Part shown: one piece after another, positions 56,159 through 64,000 of the stretch
Numbering within the stretch: the first letter of the stretch is position 1
Layout: each line of letters begins with the position of its first letter
The notes under the pieces: model-generated
Told to the model about the DNA's origin: nothing
Database searches by the model: none
Seen by the model: only the letters and a program-made list of their open reading frames with translations
NCBI GenBank assembly: GCA_021818335.1
Contig: JAKAEJ010000004.1
Location: 1 to 64,000 of the forward strand
Direction of reading: 5' to 3'
Source: Pseudomonadota bacterium
GTDB lineage: Bacteria > Pseudomonadota > Gammaproteobacteria > Xanthomonadales > Rhodanobacteraceae
DNA: 64,000 nt
Translations under genes and position numbers: made by a program

Positions 56159-56707
56159 ATGAACACATCTTTGCAAAGCAGGCGTGGCTGGGTGATGGGA
56201 GCCGTGGCGGCGATTGCCTTGTTGTCGGCTCCATTGGCTATGGCTGACCCGCTCGGATTCAGTCTGGGCCTTTTCGCCCCTGGTTTTGGCGTCAGCTATT
56301 CGGGCTGCAGTGGACATTGGTGCGGCGGCCGGGGTTTCGTGAGCGCCTACGTGAATTCGGGCTGGGGATGGGGTGATGACGACGAGGGCGGCCGCGTCTA
56401 CTACGCTCCCTCGTATTACGAGGAGCCTGCTCCGGTCTACTACTCGCGCGTGGTCTATCGCGAGCCGGTGGAGGGCGTTTATTACCGTGAAGATGGGCGT
56501 GGTGACTACTGGCGGGGTCGCGACGGCGGCTGGCGCGGCAATGAGGGCTGGCGCGGCCGCGAGGGCTGGACGCGTGACCGCGAGGGCGGCTGGCGGCGCG
56601 AAGGCGACCGCGGGTACCGGCATGACGGACCCCGCGGCGACCAGCGCCATGGCGGCGGCGACGGTGGGCACGGCTATTGGGGTCATGACGGCGGTCGCGG
56701 GCGCTGA
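56159..56707 (+). CDS. Secreted Gly/Tyr/Arg-rich hypothetical protein (182 aa)
   Basis: A signal peptide is clear (MNTSLQSRRGWVMGAVAAIALLSAPLAMA). The mature part has a Gly-rich middle with two Cys residues (SGCSGHWCGG), then a Tyr-rich stretch YYAPSYYEEPAPVYYSRVVY and a long low-complexity tail of Gly, Arg, Asp and Trp with repeating GWRG/GGWR units. The ATG has GGAGG at good spacing, which supports a real gene. I recognise no family. Arg/Gly-rich secreted tails often bind nucleic acid or polyanions, but this is only suggestive. It is convergent with rnhB. Confidence 0.7.
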   Translation: MNTSLQSRRGWVMGAVAAIALLSAPLAMADPLGFSLGLFAPGFGVSYSGCSGHWCGGRGFVSAYVNSGWGWGDDDEGGRVYYAPSYYEEPAPVYYSRVVYREPVEGVYYREDGRGDYWRGRDGGWRGNEGWRGREGWTRDREGGWRREGDRGYRHDGPRGDQRHGGGDGGHGYWGHDGGRGR

Positions 56708-56745
56708 GGACTAGCGGCCGCTTCGGGCGTTGCTGAGCCGCGTTC

Positions 56746-57393
56746 TCAGGCGCAGTCGCCTTGCGAGTGTTGCCCGATGGATTCGCGCACCGGCGAGAAG
56801 GAGCGCCGGTGTTCCGGGCACGGTCCGAGCGTGCGTAGCGCTGCGAGATGCGCAGGGACCGGATAGCCTTTGTGCACCGCAAAGCCATAGCCGGGATAGC
56901 GGGAGTCCAGTTCACGCATGTGGCGGTCCCGCGCGACCTTGGCGAGGATCGATGCGGCGCTGATGGCAGGCTCCAGTGCGTCCCCGCGGACGATGGCGCG
57001 CGCCGGGCACGGCAGTGAGCGGGGCACGCGGTTCCCGTCGACCAGGACCATTTCGGGTGTCGGTGACAGGGCGAGGATCGCCCGCCGCATGCCCGCCAGC
57101 GTTGCCTCGAGGACGTTCAGTTCGTCAACTTCTGCGGCGCTGACGAATTCGACGTGCCAGGCCAGCGCCTGTGCCCGGATGATGGCCGAGAGGCTCTCAC
57201 GTCGCGGGGCGGACAGGGCCTTGGAGTCGCCCAGGCCGGTGATCGGCCGCGCCGGGTCGAGGATGACGGCTGCCACTGCGACCGGCCCTGCCAGCGGACC
57301 ACGGCCGGCTTCATCGACGCCGGCCAACCGGCGCGTGGGGTCGGTTCCTACCTGTGCGAACAGGTCATCCGCGCCGTGATCACGGTGCTTCAA
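56746..57393 (-). CDS. rnhB: Ribonuclease HII (215 aa)
   Basis: Removes ribonucleotides and RNA from RNA:DNA hybrids. The metal-site motifs are present: [18 protein letters not shown] (Asp-Glu pair) and [15 protein letters not shown], with the later [16 protein letters not shown]. The start is a TTG at 57393, whose TTGA overlaps the lpxB stop, a coupled start; no in-frame ATG gives a better protein, and the ORF-track start inside lpxB is not real. Length 215 is normal. It ends the lpx operon; the dnaE gene often found next in this group does not follow within the window. Confidence 0.9.
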   Translation of the reverse strand: MKHRDHGADDLFAQVGTDPTRRLAGVDEAGRGPLAGPVAVAAVILDPARPITGLGDSKALSAPRRESLSAIIRAQALAWHVEFVSAAEVDELNVLEATLAGMRRAILALSPTPEMVLVDGNRVPRSLPCPARAIVRGDALEPAISAASILAKVARDRHMRELDSRYPGYGFAVHKGYPVPAHLAALRTLGPCPEHRRSFSPVRESIGQHSQGDCA

Positions 57394-58577
57394 GGCGCGG
57401 GTCCGACGAGGTCCGACATTGCTTGCGCTGCGGTGACGGCGGCACCGCAGCCAAGCGGCGCGCGCAGGGCCGCATGCAGGGCGGGGAATGCGTCGCGCTG
57501 CGCCGCCGCGGCACCGGGCTCGTACAGCAGGGTTGCCAAGGCACTGGCCAATCGCTCCCCGGTGCATGCGTCCTGCATCAATTCGGGAACCAGATCCCGG
57601 TCCGCGAGGATGTTCGGAAGGCTGTACCGCGTCGTTTGCAGCAATCCAAGGCGCGTCACGATGAAGTGGGTCAGCGGTGCGATCCGATAGCCGACCACCA
57701 TGGGGCATCGCGCCAGCGCGGCTTCCAGCGTGGCGGTACCGGAAGCGAGCAAGGCGGCATCGGCAGCCTGCAGCAGCGTGTCGGCCTGGCGGTCGATGAT
57801 CCTGGCCTGGACGGGCCAGTTGGCCAGTGATTGCTCGATCTGTGTTCGTAGCGAGGCGCTGGCCGCCGGAATCACGACTTGCAGCGCGTCGTCGCGTGCG
57901 CGCAGGCGCATCGCGGCATCCAGGAACGACGGCAACAGCTGCTTCAGCTCGCCATGGCGGCTACCGGGCAACAGGGCGAGTAGCCGGGCCGAATCCGCGA
58001 TGTCGAGCTGCCGCCGAGCGGACGCGCGGTCCAGCGGCCGATGGTCGAACCGGTCGGCGAGGGGATGCCCGACGAAGCGCGCGTCGACGCCATGGCGAGC
58101 GTAGATGCCGGGCTCCATGGGGAACAGGCACAAGACCCGGTCGGCGCAATGGCCGATCTGGGCTGCGCGCTTCTCGCGCCAGGCCCAGATGGATGGACTG
58201 ACGTAGTGGACGGTGCGCAGTCCGGCGCGTTTGAGCTGTCGCTCCAGACCGAGGTTGAAATCCGGTGCGTCGATGCCGATGGTCAGGTCGGGGCGCTGCT
58301 TCAGCAGGCGGGTGATCAGGCTGCGTCGCAAATGGAGCAGGCGCGGCAGGTGGTACAACACCTCGGCAAGCCCCATCACCGACAGTTCGCCGACGTCGTG
58401 CCAGCACTCCAGGCCTTGCGCGCGCATGCGAGCGCCACCGATGCCGGCAAAGCGGGCCGTGGGCCATTGTGCTCGCAGCGCCTCGAGCAGGGCGCCACCG
58501 AGGAGGTCGCCGGAGGCTTCGCCGGCGACCAGTACGATCAGCGGCTTCCCATGCCCCTTGGCAGCGGCAGTCGCCAT
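57390..58577 (-). CDS. lpxB: Lipid-A-disaccharide synthase (395 aa)
   Basis: Condenses UDP-2,3-diacylglucosamine with lipid X to the lipid A disaccharide backbone on the inner face of the membrane. [20 protein letters not shown] at the N-terminus, [42 protein letters not shown] and [15 protein letters not shown] are all family landmarks, and [19 protein letters not shown] follows. Length 395 is slightly above the E. coli 382. It lies 11 nt after lpxA and overlaps rnhB by four bases, as one operon. Confidence 0.95.
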   Translation of the reverse strand: MATAAAKGHGKPLIVLVAGEASGDLLGGALLEALRAQWPTARFAGIGGARMRAQGLECWHDVGELSVMGLAEVLYHLPRLLHLRRSLITRLLKQRPDLTIGIDAPDFNLGLERQLKRAGLRTVHYVSPSIWAWREKRAAQIGHCADRVLCLFPMEPGIYARHGVDARFVGHPLADRFDHRPLDRASARRQLDIADSARLLALLPGSRHGELKQLLPSFLDAAMRLRARDDALQVVIPAASASLRTQIEQSLANWPVQARIIDRQADTLLQAADAALLASGTATLEAALARCPMVVGYRIAPLTHFIVTRLGLLQTTRYSLPNILADRDLVPELMQDACTGERLASALATLLYEPGAAAAQRDAFPALHAALRAPLGCGAAVTAAQAMSDLVGPAP

Positions 58578-58588
58578 GGCGGCGTCGC

Positions 58589-59362
58589 TCAGCGAACCAG
58601 CGGGCGTTGGCTTGATTCGATGAAGCGCAGCATGTCCGCCACATCGCCGCTGGCTTCCGACAGGGTGGCAAGGCGCTCGCGCGCGTCGGCGACGGCGAGG
58701 CCGGACATGTAGAGGGCACGGTAAGCCCGCTTGATGGCGGCAATCCGTTCAGCGCCGAATCCCCGGCGCTTCAGGCCTTCGATATTCACGCCACGAGCCT
58801 CCGCGAACTGGCCCGCCACATAGCAGAACGGAGGAACGTCGCGGTTGATCGCCGCGTACATCGCTGCGAAGGCATGCGCGCCGATGCGGCAGAACTGGTG
58901 CATGCCCGCGAAGCCTCCCATGATCACGTGGTCACCCACCTCGACATGGCCTGCCAAGGTCACGTTGTTGGCAAGCACCGTGTGGCTGCCGACCTGGCAG
59001 TCATGCGCAATATGCACGTAGGCCATGATCCAGTTGTCGTCGCCCACCCGGGTCATGCCACCGCCATCCCGGGTGCCGCGGTTGATGGTGACGTATTCAC
59101 GGATGGTGTTGCCGGCGCCGATGACCAGTTCCGTCCGTTCGCCTGCGTGCTTCTTGTCCTGCGGATCACCGCCAATCGCGGCAAATGCGGCGACGCGGTT
59201 TCCGGGGCCAATGCGCGTGGGGCCATCGATGACCACGTGCGGACCAATCCGGGTGCCCGCACCGATCTCGACCTCGGCACCGATGACGCTGTAGGGACCG
59301 ACCTCGACGCCGGGCGCCAACCGTGCCGATGGATCGACGATCGCGGTCGGGTGGATCCTCAC
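58589..59362 (-). CDS. lpxA: UDP-N-acetylglucosamine acyltransferase LpxA (257 aa)
   Basis: First acyltransferase of lipid A synthesis. The left-handed beta-helix hexapeptide repeats are visible from [16 protein letters not shown] through [45 protein letters not shown] contains the catalytic His, and the helical C-terminus begins [12 protein letters not shown]. Length 257 is close to the usual 262. I placed the start at the GTG at 59362, whose GTGA overlaps the fabZ stop; the long ORF-track reading upstream runs through fabZ in another frame and is not real. Confidence 0.95.
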   Translation of the reverse strand: MRIHPTAIVDPSARLAPGVEVGPYSVIGAEVEIGAGTRIGPHVVIDGPTRIGPGNRVAAFAAIGGDPQDKKHAGERTELVIGAGNTIREYVTINRGTRDGGGMTRVGDDNWIMAYVHIAHDCQVGSHTVLANNVTLAGHVEVGDHVIMGGFAGMHQFCRIGAHAFAAMYAAINRDVPPFCYVAGQFAEARGVNIEGLKRRGFGAERIAAIKRAYRALYMSGLAVADARERLATLSEASGDVADMLRFIESSQRPLVR

Positions 59363-59826
59363 GCCGCCCGGCCCGCGCACATGAGTTCGCAGCTGGCCAC
59401 CTCGAAGCCATCCACCAGGGCTCGCGCGTCGAAGAGGCCCATGCCACGCAGCATGCGTTTCATGGATACATGCAGGTCGAGTCGGTCGCCTGGGCCGACA
59501 ATGCGGTTGAAGCGTGCCTTGTCGACCTTGACCAGGTAGTAGAGGTCGTCGCCACGGCCGCCGTCTCCGCCGCCGCGAGAAAGGCCTACGAGCAACCCGG
59601 AGGCCTGAGCGAGCGCCTCGATGATCAATACGCCGGGCATGACCGGGTGGCCCGGAAAATGGCCCTGGAAGTAAGGCTCGTTGCAGGTGACGTTCTTGCA
59701 CGCATGGATGCTGAGATCCGGTTGCAGCGCCACCACGCGGTCGACCAGGAGGAATGGGTAGCGATGGGGGAGCAGGCGCTGGATTGTCTCGATGCCGATG
59801 GGCAATTCGGGGATGGGGTTCGTCAT
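59359..59826 (-). CDS. fabZ: 3-hydroxyacyl-ACP dehydratase (155 aa)
   Basis: Dehydrates 3-hydroxyacyl-ACP in fatty-acid elongation, competing with LpxA/LpxD for the hydroxyacyl pool. [15 protein letters not shown] and [22 protein letters not shown] (catalytic His) are intact, as is the later [17 protein letters not shown]. The length of 155 fits. The ATG at 59826 overlaps the lpxD stop by four bases, so it is translationally coupled within the lpx operon. Confidence 0.95.
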   Translation of the reverse strand: MTNPIPELPIGIETIQRLLPHRYPFLLVDRVVALQPDLSIHACKNVTCNEPYFQGHFPGHPVMPGVLIIEALAQASGLLVGLSRGGGDGGRGDDLYYLVKVDKARFNRIVGPGDRLDLHVSMKRMLRGMGLFDARALVDGFEVASCELMCAGRAA

Positions 59827-60857
59827 CGCGGCATTCCTTTTTCCAGCGCGGCAAGACGCCGCGCGATGTCGTCGAGTTGCTTGCTGCGCACGGCGTTGCG
59901 GCGCCACTGGCGGTTCTCCTGGAGCGGCGTGCCGGAGGAGTACTCGCCGGGCTCGTGGATCGAGTGCGTCACCAGGCTCATTGCCGTGATGGTAACCCGA
60001 TCGCAAACTTGCAGGTGCCCCAGCACGCCGGCCCCGCCCCCGATCAGGCAATGGCGCCCGATGCGGGCGCTGCCGGCAACGGCTGCGCAGCCCGCCATCG
60101 CCGTGTGAGCCCCGATATGGACGTTGTGCGCAATCTGGATCTGATTGTCCAGGCGCACGTCCTCTTCGATCACCGTGTCCTCCAGGGCGCCGCGATCAAT
60201 GGTCGTATTGGCCCCGATTTCGCAATCGTCGCCAACGCGAACGCCGCCCAGTTGCGGGACCTTCTCCCACTGCTGGCCGCCCCACGCCAGGCCGAAGCCA
60301 TCACCGCCCAGCACGGCCCCGGGATGAATCAGCACGCGCGCACCAATGCGGACGCGCGTCACCATGGTCACGCGAGCCACGAGCCTTGACTGCGCGCCGA
60401 TATCGCAGCCGTCGCCAACGACGCACTGGGGGCCGATGACGGCGCCGGGGCCGATTCGGGTGTTCGCCGCGACGAAGCACAGGGGGCCAATGCTCGCACT
60501 GGCGTCAATGGCGGCGCCTGGTTCAATGACGGCACTGGGATGGATGCCGGGCGTTGCTCCAGGCAGTTGTTCAAATAGCCGGGCAATGCGCGCGAAGGCG
60601 AGGTAGGGGTCGGCTGCAATCAATGCCGGGACAGGGCAGTCAGCAGCCATGCTGCCGTCCAGCACCACTGCCGCGGCGCGCGTGCCGGCCAACTGCGCCG
60701 CGTAGCGCGCGTTGGCAAGGAAGGCCAGCTGGTCCGGCTCGGCCTGCGCGAGCGTGCCCACGCCCCGGATGCTTCGCCCCTCCCCACGTACGAGGGTCAG
60801 GCCAAAGCGCTGCGCCAGATCATCCAGCCGATAGCTGCTGTGCACATCCGCCGGCAT
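59823..60857 (-). CDS. lpxD: UDP-3-O-(3-hydroxyacyl)glucosamine N-acyltransferase (344 aa)
   Basis: Third lipid A step, adding the N-linked hydroxyacyl chain. An N-terminal uridine-binding domain (about residues 1-100) precedes a long hexapeptide-repeat beta-helix: [20 protein letters not shown] through [41 protein letters not shown] carries the catalytic His region, and a short C-terminal helix ends the chain. The ATG at 60857 has AGGTGG seven bases upstream and was chosen over a TTG two codons earlier. It follows bamA by only 12 nt, with no skp (ompH) gene between. Confidence 0.94.
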   Translation of the reverse strand: MPADVHSSYRLDDLAQRFGLTLVRGEGRSIRGVGTLAQAEPDQLAFLANARYAAQLAGTRAAAVVLDGSMAADCPVPALIAADPYLAFARIARLFEQLPGATPGIHPSAVIEPGAAIDASASIGPLCFVAANTRIGPGAVIGPQCVVGDGCDIGAQSRLVARVTMVTRVRIGARVLIHPGAVLGGDGFGLAWGGQQWEKVPQLGGVRVGDDCEIGANTTIDRGALEDTVIEEDVRLDNQIQIAHNVHIGAHTAMAGCAAVAGSARIGRHCLIGGGAGVLGHLQVCDRVTITAMSLVTHSIHEPGEYSSGTPLQENRQWRRNAVRSKQLDDIARRLAALEKGMPR

Positions 60858-60869
60858 GACCAAGCCACC

Positions 60870-63179
60870 TCAGAATGCGGTTCCGAAGGTGAATTGCAGA
60901 TGCGAGATGTAGGGCGCATCGGCTGCGCTGTAGCGAATCGGGAAGGCGTAGCTGATGTTGATTGGCCCGATCGGTGCGCGCCACTGCAATCCGATGCCTG
61001 CGGAGGAAGCCAGTTGGCCCCAGTTGAACTGGTGATAGGTCGCGAAGACGTTGCCCATGTCGTAGAAGAGTGCCACGCGCGCGGTATTGGTGTCTTTGAG
61101 GAAGGGAAGCGGGAGGAACAGGTTCGCGCTGCCCAGCACCTTGAACGCGCCGCCGACCGGTTGCAGGTTGTAGTAGCCGGGTACGGACTCCTTGGGGCCG
61201 AGGGTGTTGTCCTGGAACCCGCGCACGTCGGTGACGCCGCCCGCGTAGTAGTTCTGCCAGAAGGGAAAGGCGAGGTTGGAGCTCTTGCCATAGGTATTGC
61301 CGTAGCCGAGGCTGCCCGACAGGCCCAGCACGAAGCCCTTCGGAAGAGGGAAATAGTTGCTGGTCTGTGCCGACAACTTGTAGTACTCGACCGTGGAACC
61401 GGGCATGGCGATTTCGGCGCCGATGTACTGCAGCCCGCCGCTGCTGGGCGTGAAGTATTCGTTGCGGGTGTCGTGGGCGTAGGAGATCGTGGTGGTCCAG
61501 GCATGGATCGTGCGGTGGCCGACCTGGTTCTGGTAGTCGATCAGCGACTGCGGCGTGATGCTGGGGAAGACGTTGATGTAGTTGCTGCTGATCCCGACGC
61601 CCAGGTTGACGGTGTCCGTTTCGCTGATCGGGATGCCGATGTAGGTGCTGAACGCCTTGGTGTTGTAAAGGTAGGAGGCGATGTTGGCCTGGCCCTGGTT
61701 GAGCTTGGTGTAGCTCAGGTTGTAGCCGAGGCTGATGCCGTTTTCGGTGAAGTAGGGATCGAGGTAGCTGAAGACGTAGGACTTCAGGTAGCTGCTCTGC
61801 TGGATCTGCGCGGAAACCTGCTTGCCCGTTCCCAGGAAGTTGCGCTCGGAAACCGACACGCTGCCGATGACGCCGGTGACCTGGGCATAGCCCAAGCCGA
61901 ACTGCAGGGCGCCGGATGGCTCTTCCTTGACCTTGACCCTGAGGTCGACCTGATCGGTGCTGCCGGGAACGCGTTCGTTCTTGATATCGACCTTGGAGAA
62001 GAAGCCTAGCCGCTCCAGTCGAATCTTGGAACGGTCGATGGCCGCCTGCGAATACCAGCCGCCCTCGAACTGCCGCATCTCGCGGCGCAGGACCAGATCC
62101 TCGGTGCTCGTGTTGCCCACGAACACGATGCGGCGGACATAGACGCGCTGGCCCGGCTGGACGAAGAAGGTGAGGGCGACGGTATGGTTTTCCCGGTCCA
62201 GCTTGGGCACGGGGGTGACCTTGGCGAAGGCGTAGCCGACGTTCGCGAGAAGCGCGGTGATGGCCTTGCTGGTGTATTCGGCGCGAGCGCGCGAGAAGGT
62301 GTCGCCGGGCTTCAGCAGCACCAGCTTCATCAGCGAGTCTTCGGGGAGGACCAGCTTGCCCAGCAGCTTGATCGAGGAGACCTTGTACAGGTGGCCTTCG
62401 GTCATATTGGCCGTGATGTACATGCTTTCCTTGTTGGGACTGATGCTGACCTGCGCAGAATTGATCTGGAAGTTCGCATAGCCACGATCAAGGTAGAAGT
62501 TCTGGAGGCGATCCAGGTCGCCCGACAGCTTCTCGCGCGAATACTGGTCGTTGTTCGTGTACCACGAGTTCCAGGTGGGCGTGCCCAACTCCCAGTTCTG
62601 GCGCACTTGCGCGGAGGTGAAGGCATGGTTGCCAACGAGATTGATCTGCTGGATGCGAGCCGCCTTGCCTTCGCGGATCGCGATGTCGATTGCGACGCGA
62701 TTGCGATCCAGGTGTGTGACGTGGGGTTCGATGCTGACGTTGTACTTGCCGCGGTTGTAGTACTGGCGTGTCAGTTCCTGCTGGACCCGGTCGAGTGCGA
62801 GGCGGTCGAAGGTATCGCCCTGGGCCAGCCCGATCTCCTTGAGGCCCTTCAGCAGTTCCTCGGTTTTGATGTCCTTGTTGCCGCGGATGTCCAGTTTCGC
62901 GATGGTGGGCCGTTCGACGACCCGGATCACGAGCACCCCGCCTTGCCGATCGAGCGTGACGTCGCTGAAGAAGCCGGTCGCGAACAGGGCCTTGATGGTC
63001 TCCTTGGCGCGCTCGGGCGTTAGCGTCGTGCCCTTTTCGACGGGCAGGTAACTGAAGACCGTACCGGGCGCGATGCGCTGCAGGCCGTCGACGCGGATCC
63101 CGGAAACCACGAAGGGCTCGAAGGCGCGGGCCTTGGCCGCGAAGCAGGCAAGCAGGATCAGGGCGGCGATACGCTTCAT
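60870..63179 (-). CDS. bamA: Outer-membrane protein assembly factor BamA (769 aa)
   Basis: Central component of the BAM machine that folds and inserts beta-barrel proteins. A signal peptide (MKRIAALILLACFAAKARA) is followed by five POTRA domains to about residue 420, starting FVVSGIRVDGLQRIAPGTVFSYLPV. The 16-strand barrel contains the conserved VRGF loop motif (VTDVRGFQDNTLGP) and ends with an aromatic residue (FTFGTAF). The ATG at 63179 was chosen because it gives the signal peptide. It lies 67 nt downstream of rseP and 12 nt upstream of lpxD on the same strand. Confidence 0.95.
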   Translation of the reverse strand: MKRIAALILLACFAAKARAFEPFVVSGIRVDGLQRIAPGTVFSYLPVEKGTTLTPERAKETIKALFATGFFSDVTLDRQGGVLVIRVVERPTIAKLDIRGNKDIKTEELLKGLKEIGLAQGDTFDRLALDRVQQELTRQYYNRGKYNVSIEPHVTHLDRNRVAIDIAIREGKAARIQQINLVGNHAFTSAQVRQNWELGTPTWNSWYTNNDQYSREKLSGDLDRLQNFYLDRGYANFQINSAQVSISPNKESMYITANMTEGHLYKVSSIKLLGKLVLPEDSLMKLVLLKPGDTFSRARAEYTSKAITALLANVGYAFAKVTPVPKLDRENHTVALTFFVQPGQRVYVRRIVFVGNTSTEDLVLRREMRQFEGGWYSQAAIDRSKIRLERLGFFSKVDIKNERVPGSTDQVDLRVKVKEEPSGALQFGLGYAQVTGVIGSVSVSERNFLGTGKQVSAQIQQSSYLKSYVFSYLDPYFTENGISLGYNLSYTKLNQGQANIASYLYNTKAFSTYIGIPISETDTVNLGVGISSNYINVFPSITPQSLIDYQNQVGHRTIHAWTTTISYAHDTRNEYFTPSSGGLQYIGAEIAMPGSTVEYYKLSAQTSNYFPLPKGFVLGLSGSLGYGNTYGKSSNLAFPFWQNYYAGGVTDVRGFQDNTLGPKESVPGYYNLQPVGGAFKVLGSANLFLPLPFLKDTNTARVALFYDMGNVFATYHQFNWGQLASSAGIGLQWRAPIGPINISYAFPIRYSAADAPYISHLQFTFGTAF

Positions 63180-63246
63180 AGGGGTTCCGGTGGTGGTGCG
63201 GACGCCCAATGCAGGCGCCGCACGGGTGGGGCAGGTCGTCGAACGA

Positions 63247-64000
63247 TCAGGAAAACAGGCGCAACAGGTCGTTATAGAAAGCGATCCCCATCAGCGCGAC
63301 TAGCAAGGCCATGCCCAAGTACTGCCCTGCCGCCATCACCTTCGTGCTGACCGGACTGCCCTTGGCCAGCTCGATAAGGTAATACACGAGGTGGCCGCCG
63401 TCCAAGATCGGGATGGGAAGGAGGTTCATCACGGCCAGGCTGAGCGAGATGATTCCAAGGAAATAGAGGAACCATGCCGGCCCCAGATCGGCGGACGTGT
63501 TGGCATATTGGGCGATGGAAATCGGGCCGGAGATGTTCTTCAATGAGGATTGGCCGGTGAGCATTCGGCCCAGCATCGCGACGGTCTGCGCGGTGAGCCG
63601 CCATGTTTCCGCGAATGCTGCCGGGATGGCTTGTAGCGGACCGGCACGCTGCACGGTGTCGTAGCGCGCCGAGAACGGCGCGGGACTCACACCGAGGAGC
63701 CACGTGGGCTTGCCATCGGTTCCCTTCTGGAGTCGCGGGTGCGTGGCGAAGGCCAGCCGCTTGCCGTCGCGCACGACCTCGACATCCAGCGTGCGGCCGG
63801 GCCCGGCGTCCGCGTGTACCCGTGTGACGATGTCATTCCAGTCTGCCACGGGGGCGCCATTGATCGCCGTGATGCGGTCGCCCGGGCGAAGTCCGGCCGC
63901 CGCCGCGCCGCTGTCGGGCAGGATGGTCCCCAGTACGGGAGGAAGCATCATCTGCCGCGGCACGAGGCCGAGCGCCTGCAGCGACTGATCCTCGCCCCGA
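63247..64000 (-). CDS. rseP: Site-2 membrane protease RseP, C-terminal part (partial)
   Basis: C-terminal part of the intramembrane metalloprotease that releases the sigma-E stress response by cutting RseA. The frame stays open to the window edge (reading RGEDQSLQALGLVPRQ upstream of the ORF-track Met), so the start and the HExxH zinc motif lie outside. A PDZ domain is visible (LPDSGAAAAGLRPGDRITAING), then the second active-site segment NLLPIPILDGGHLVYYLIE with the conserved LDG, and the last membrane helix. It precedes bamA, as is usual. Confidence 0.93.
   Translation of the reverse strand, partial: RGEDQSLQALGLVPRQMMLPPVLGTILPDSGAAAAGLRPGDRITAINGAPVADWNDIVTRVHADAGPGRTLDVEVVRDGKRLAFATHPRLQKGTDGKPTWLLGVSPAPFSARYDTVQRAGPLQAIPAAFAETWRLTAQTVAMLGRMLTGQSSLKNISGPISIAQYANTSADLGPAWFLYFLGIISLSLAVMNLLPIPILDGGHLVYYLIELAKGSPVSTKVMAAGQYLGMALLVALMGIAFYNDLLRLFS

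Noticed and set aside
58589-59854. LpxA as a 421-residue protein
   Set aside because: The first 160 residues run through fabZ in another frame. The GTG at 59362 gives the normal LpxA length and the usual stop-start overlap.

Overview
The window is a piece of a GC-rich gammaproteobacterial chromosome. Gene content and order point to the order Lysobacterales (Xanthomonadales): rseP-bamA-lpxD-fabZ-lpxA-lpxB-rnhB, birA-coaX-SPOR, and a surface-glycan locus built around a metB-like gene, which is the known position of the LPS O-antigen locus in Xanthomonas. No species can be named from the sequence alone.

Layout. (1) 1-4.0 kb: the tail of one secreted protein, a full paralogue with the same 3' terminator module, and a secreted EXORDIUM/PHI-1-like protein. 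(2) 4.0-5.6 kb: an insertion-sequence graveyard with a frameshifted IS256-type transposase tail abutting an IS5-type fragment. (3) 5.6-27.9 kb: an accessory surface-polysaccharide locus. It holds a Wzt-like ABC ATPase (no Wzm permease seen), a GT4 glycosyltransferase, two sulfotransferases, the metB-like PLP enzyme, a 1131-residue sulfotransferase-GT2-GT4 fusion, two GtrB-like GT2 enzymes each near a polytopic GT-C-like protein, a WbsX-RgpF fusion, a UPF0104-type membrane protein, a UDP-sulfoquinovose synthase (sqdB) and a gmd-rmd pair for GDP-D-rhamnose. (4) 28-34.3 kb: amino-acid permease, L-serine dehydratase, glutaredoxin-like protein, birA, coaX and a SPOR protein. (5) 34.4-41.7 kb: tRNA-Thr(TGT), a divergent RcnR/DmeR-type repressor and DmeF-type metal exporter flanking a perfect 19-bp palindrome, an Hpt protein, arginase, a PAS/GGDEF protein, and an ECF sigma/anti-sigma/DUF4097 operon. 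(6) 41.7-56.7 kb: TonB receptor, trpS, penicillin-acylase-family hydrolase, parC, uvrB, an AmpD-like amidase, a small hydrolase, rlmKL and a low-complexity secreted protein. (7) 56.7-64 kb: the outer-membrane biogenesis operon on the minus strand.

The most interesting unit is the glycan locus. sqdB should make a sulfonated sugar nucleotide (C-SO3), while three sulfotransferase domains should add sulfate esters (O-SO3). gmd-rmd supply GDP-D-rhamnose, and WbsX/RgpF and GT domains assemble the chain. Together they predict a doubly sulfur-decorated, rhamnose-containing surface polysaccharide. This is inference from domain content: the sulfotransferase acceptors are unknown, the exporter permease is absent from the window, and no PAPS-synthesis genes are present here. 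The recognisable housekeeping genes look intact; the one obvious pseudogene region is the IS scar upstream of wzt.
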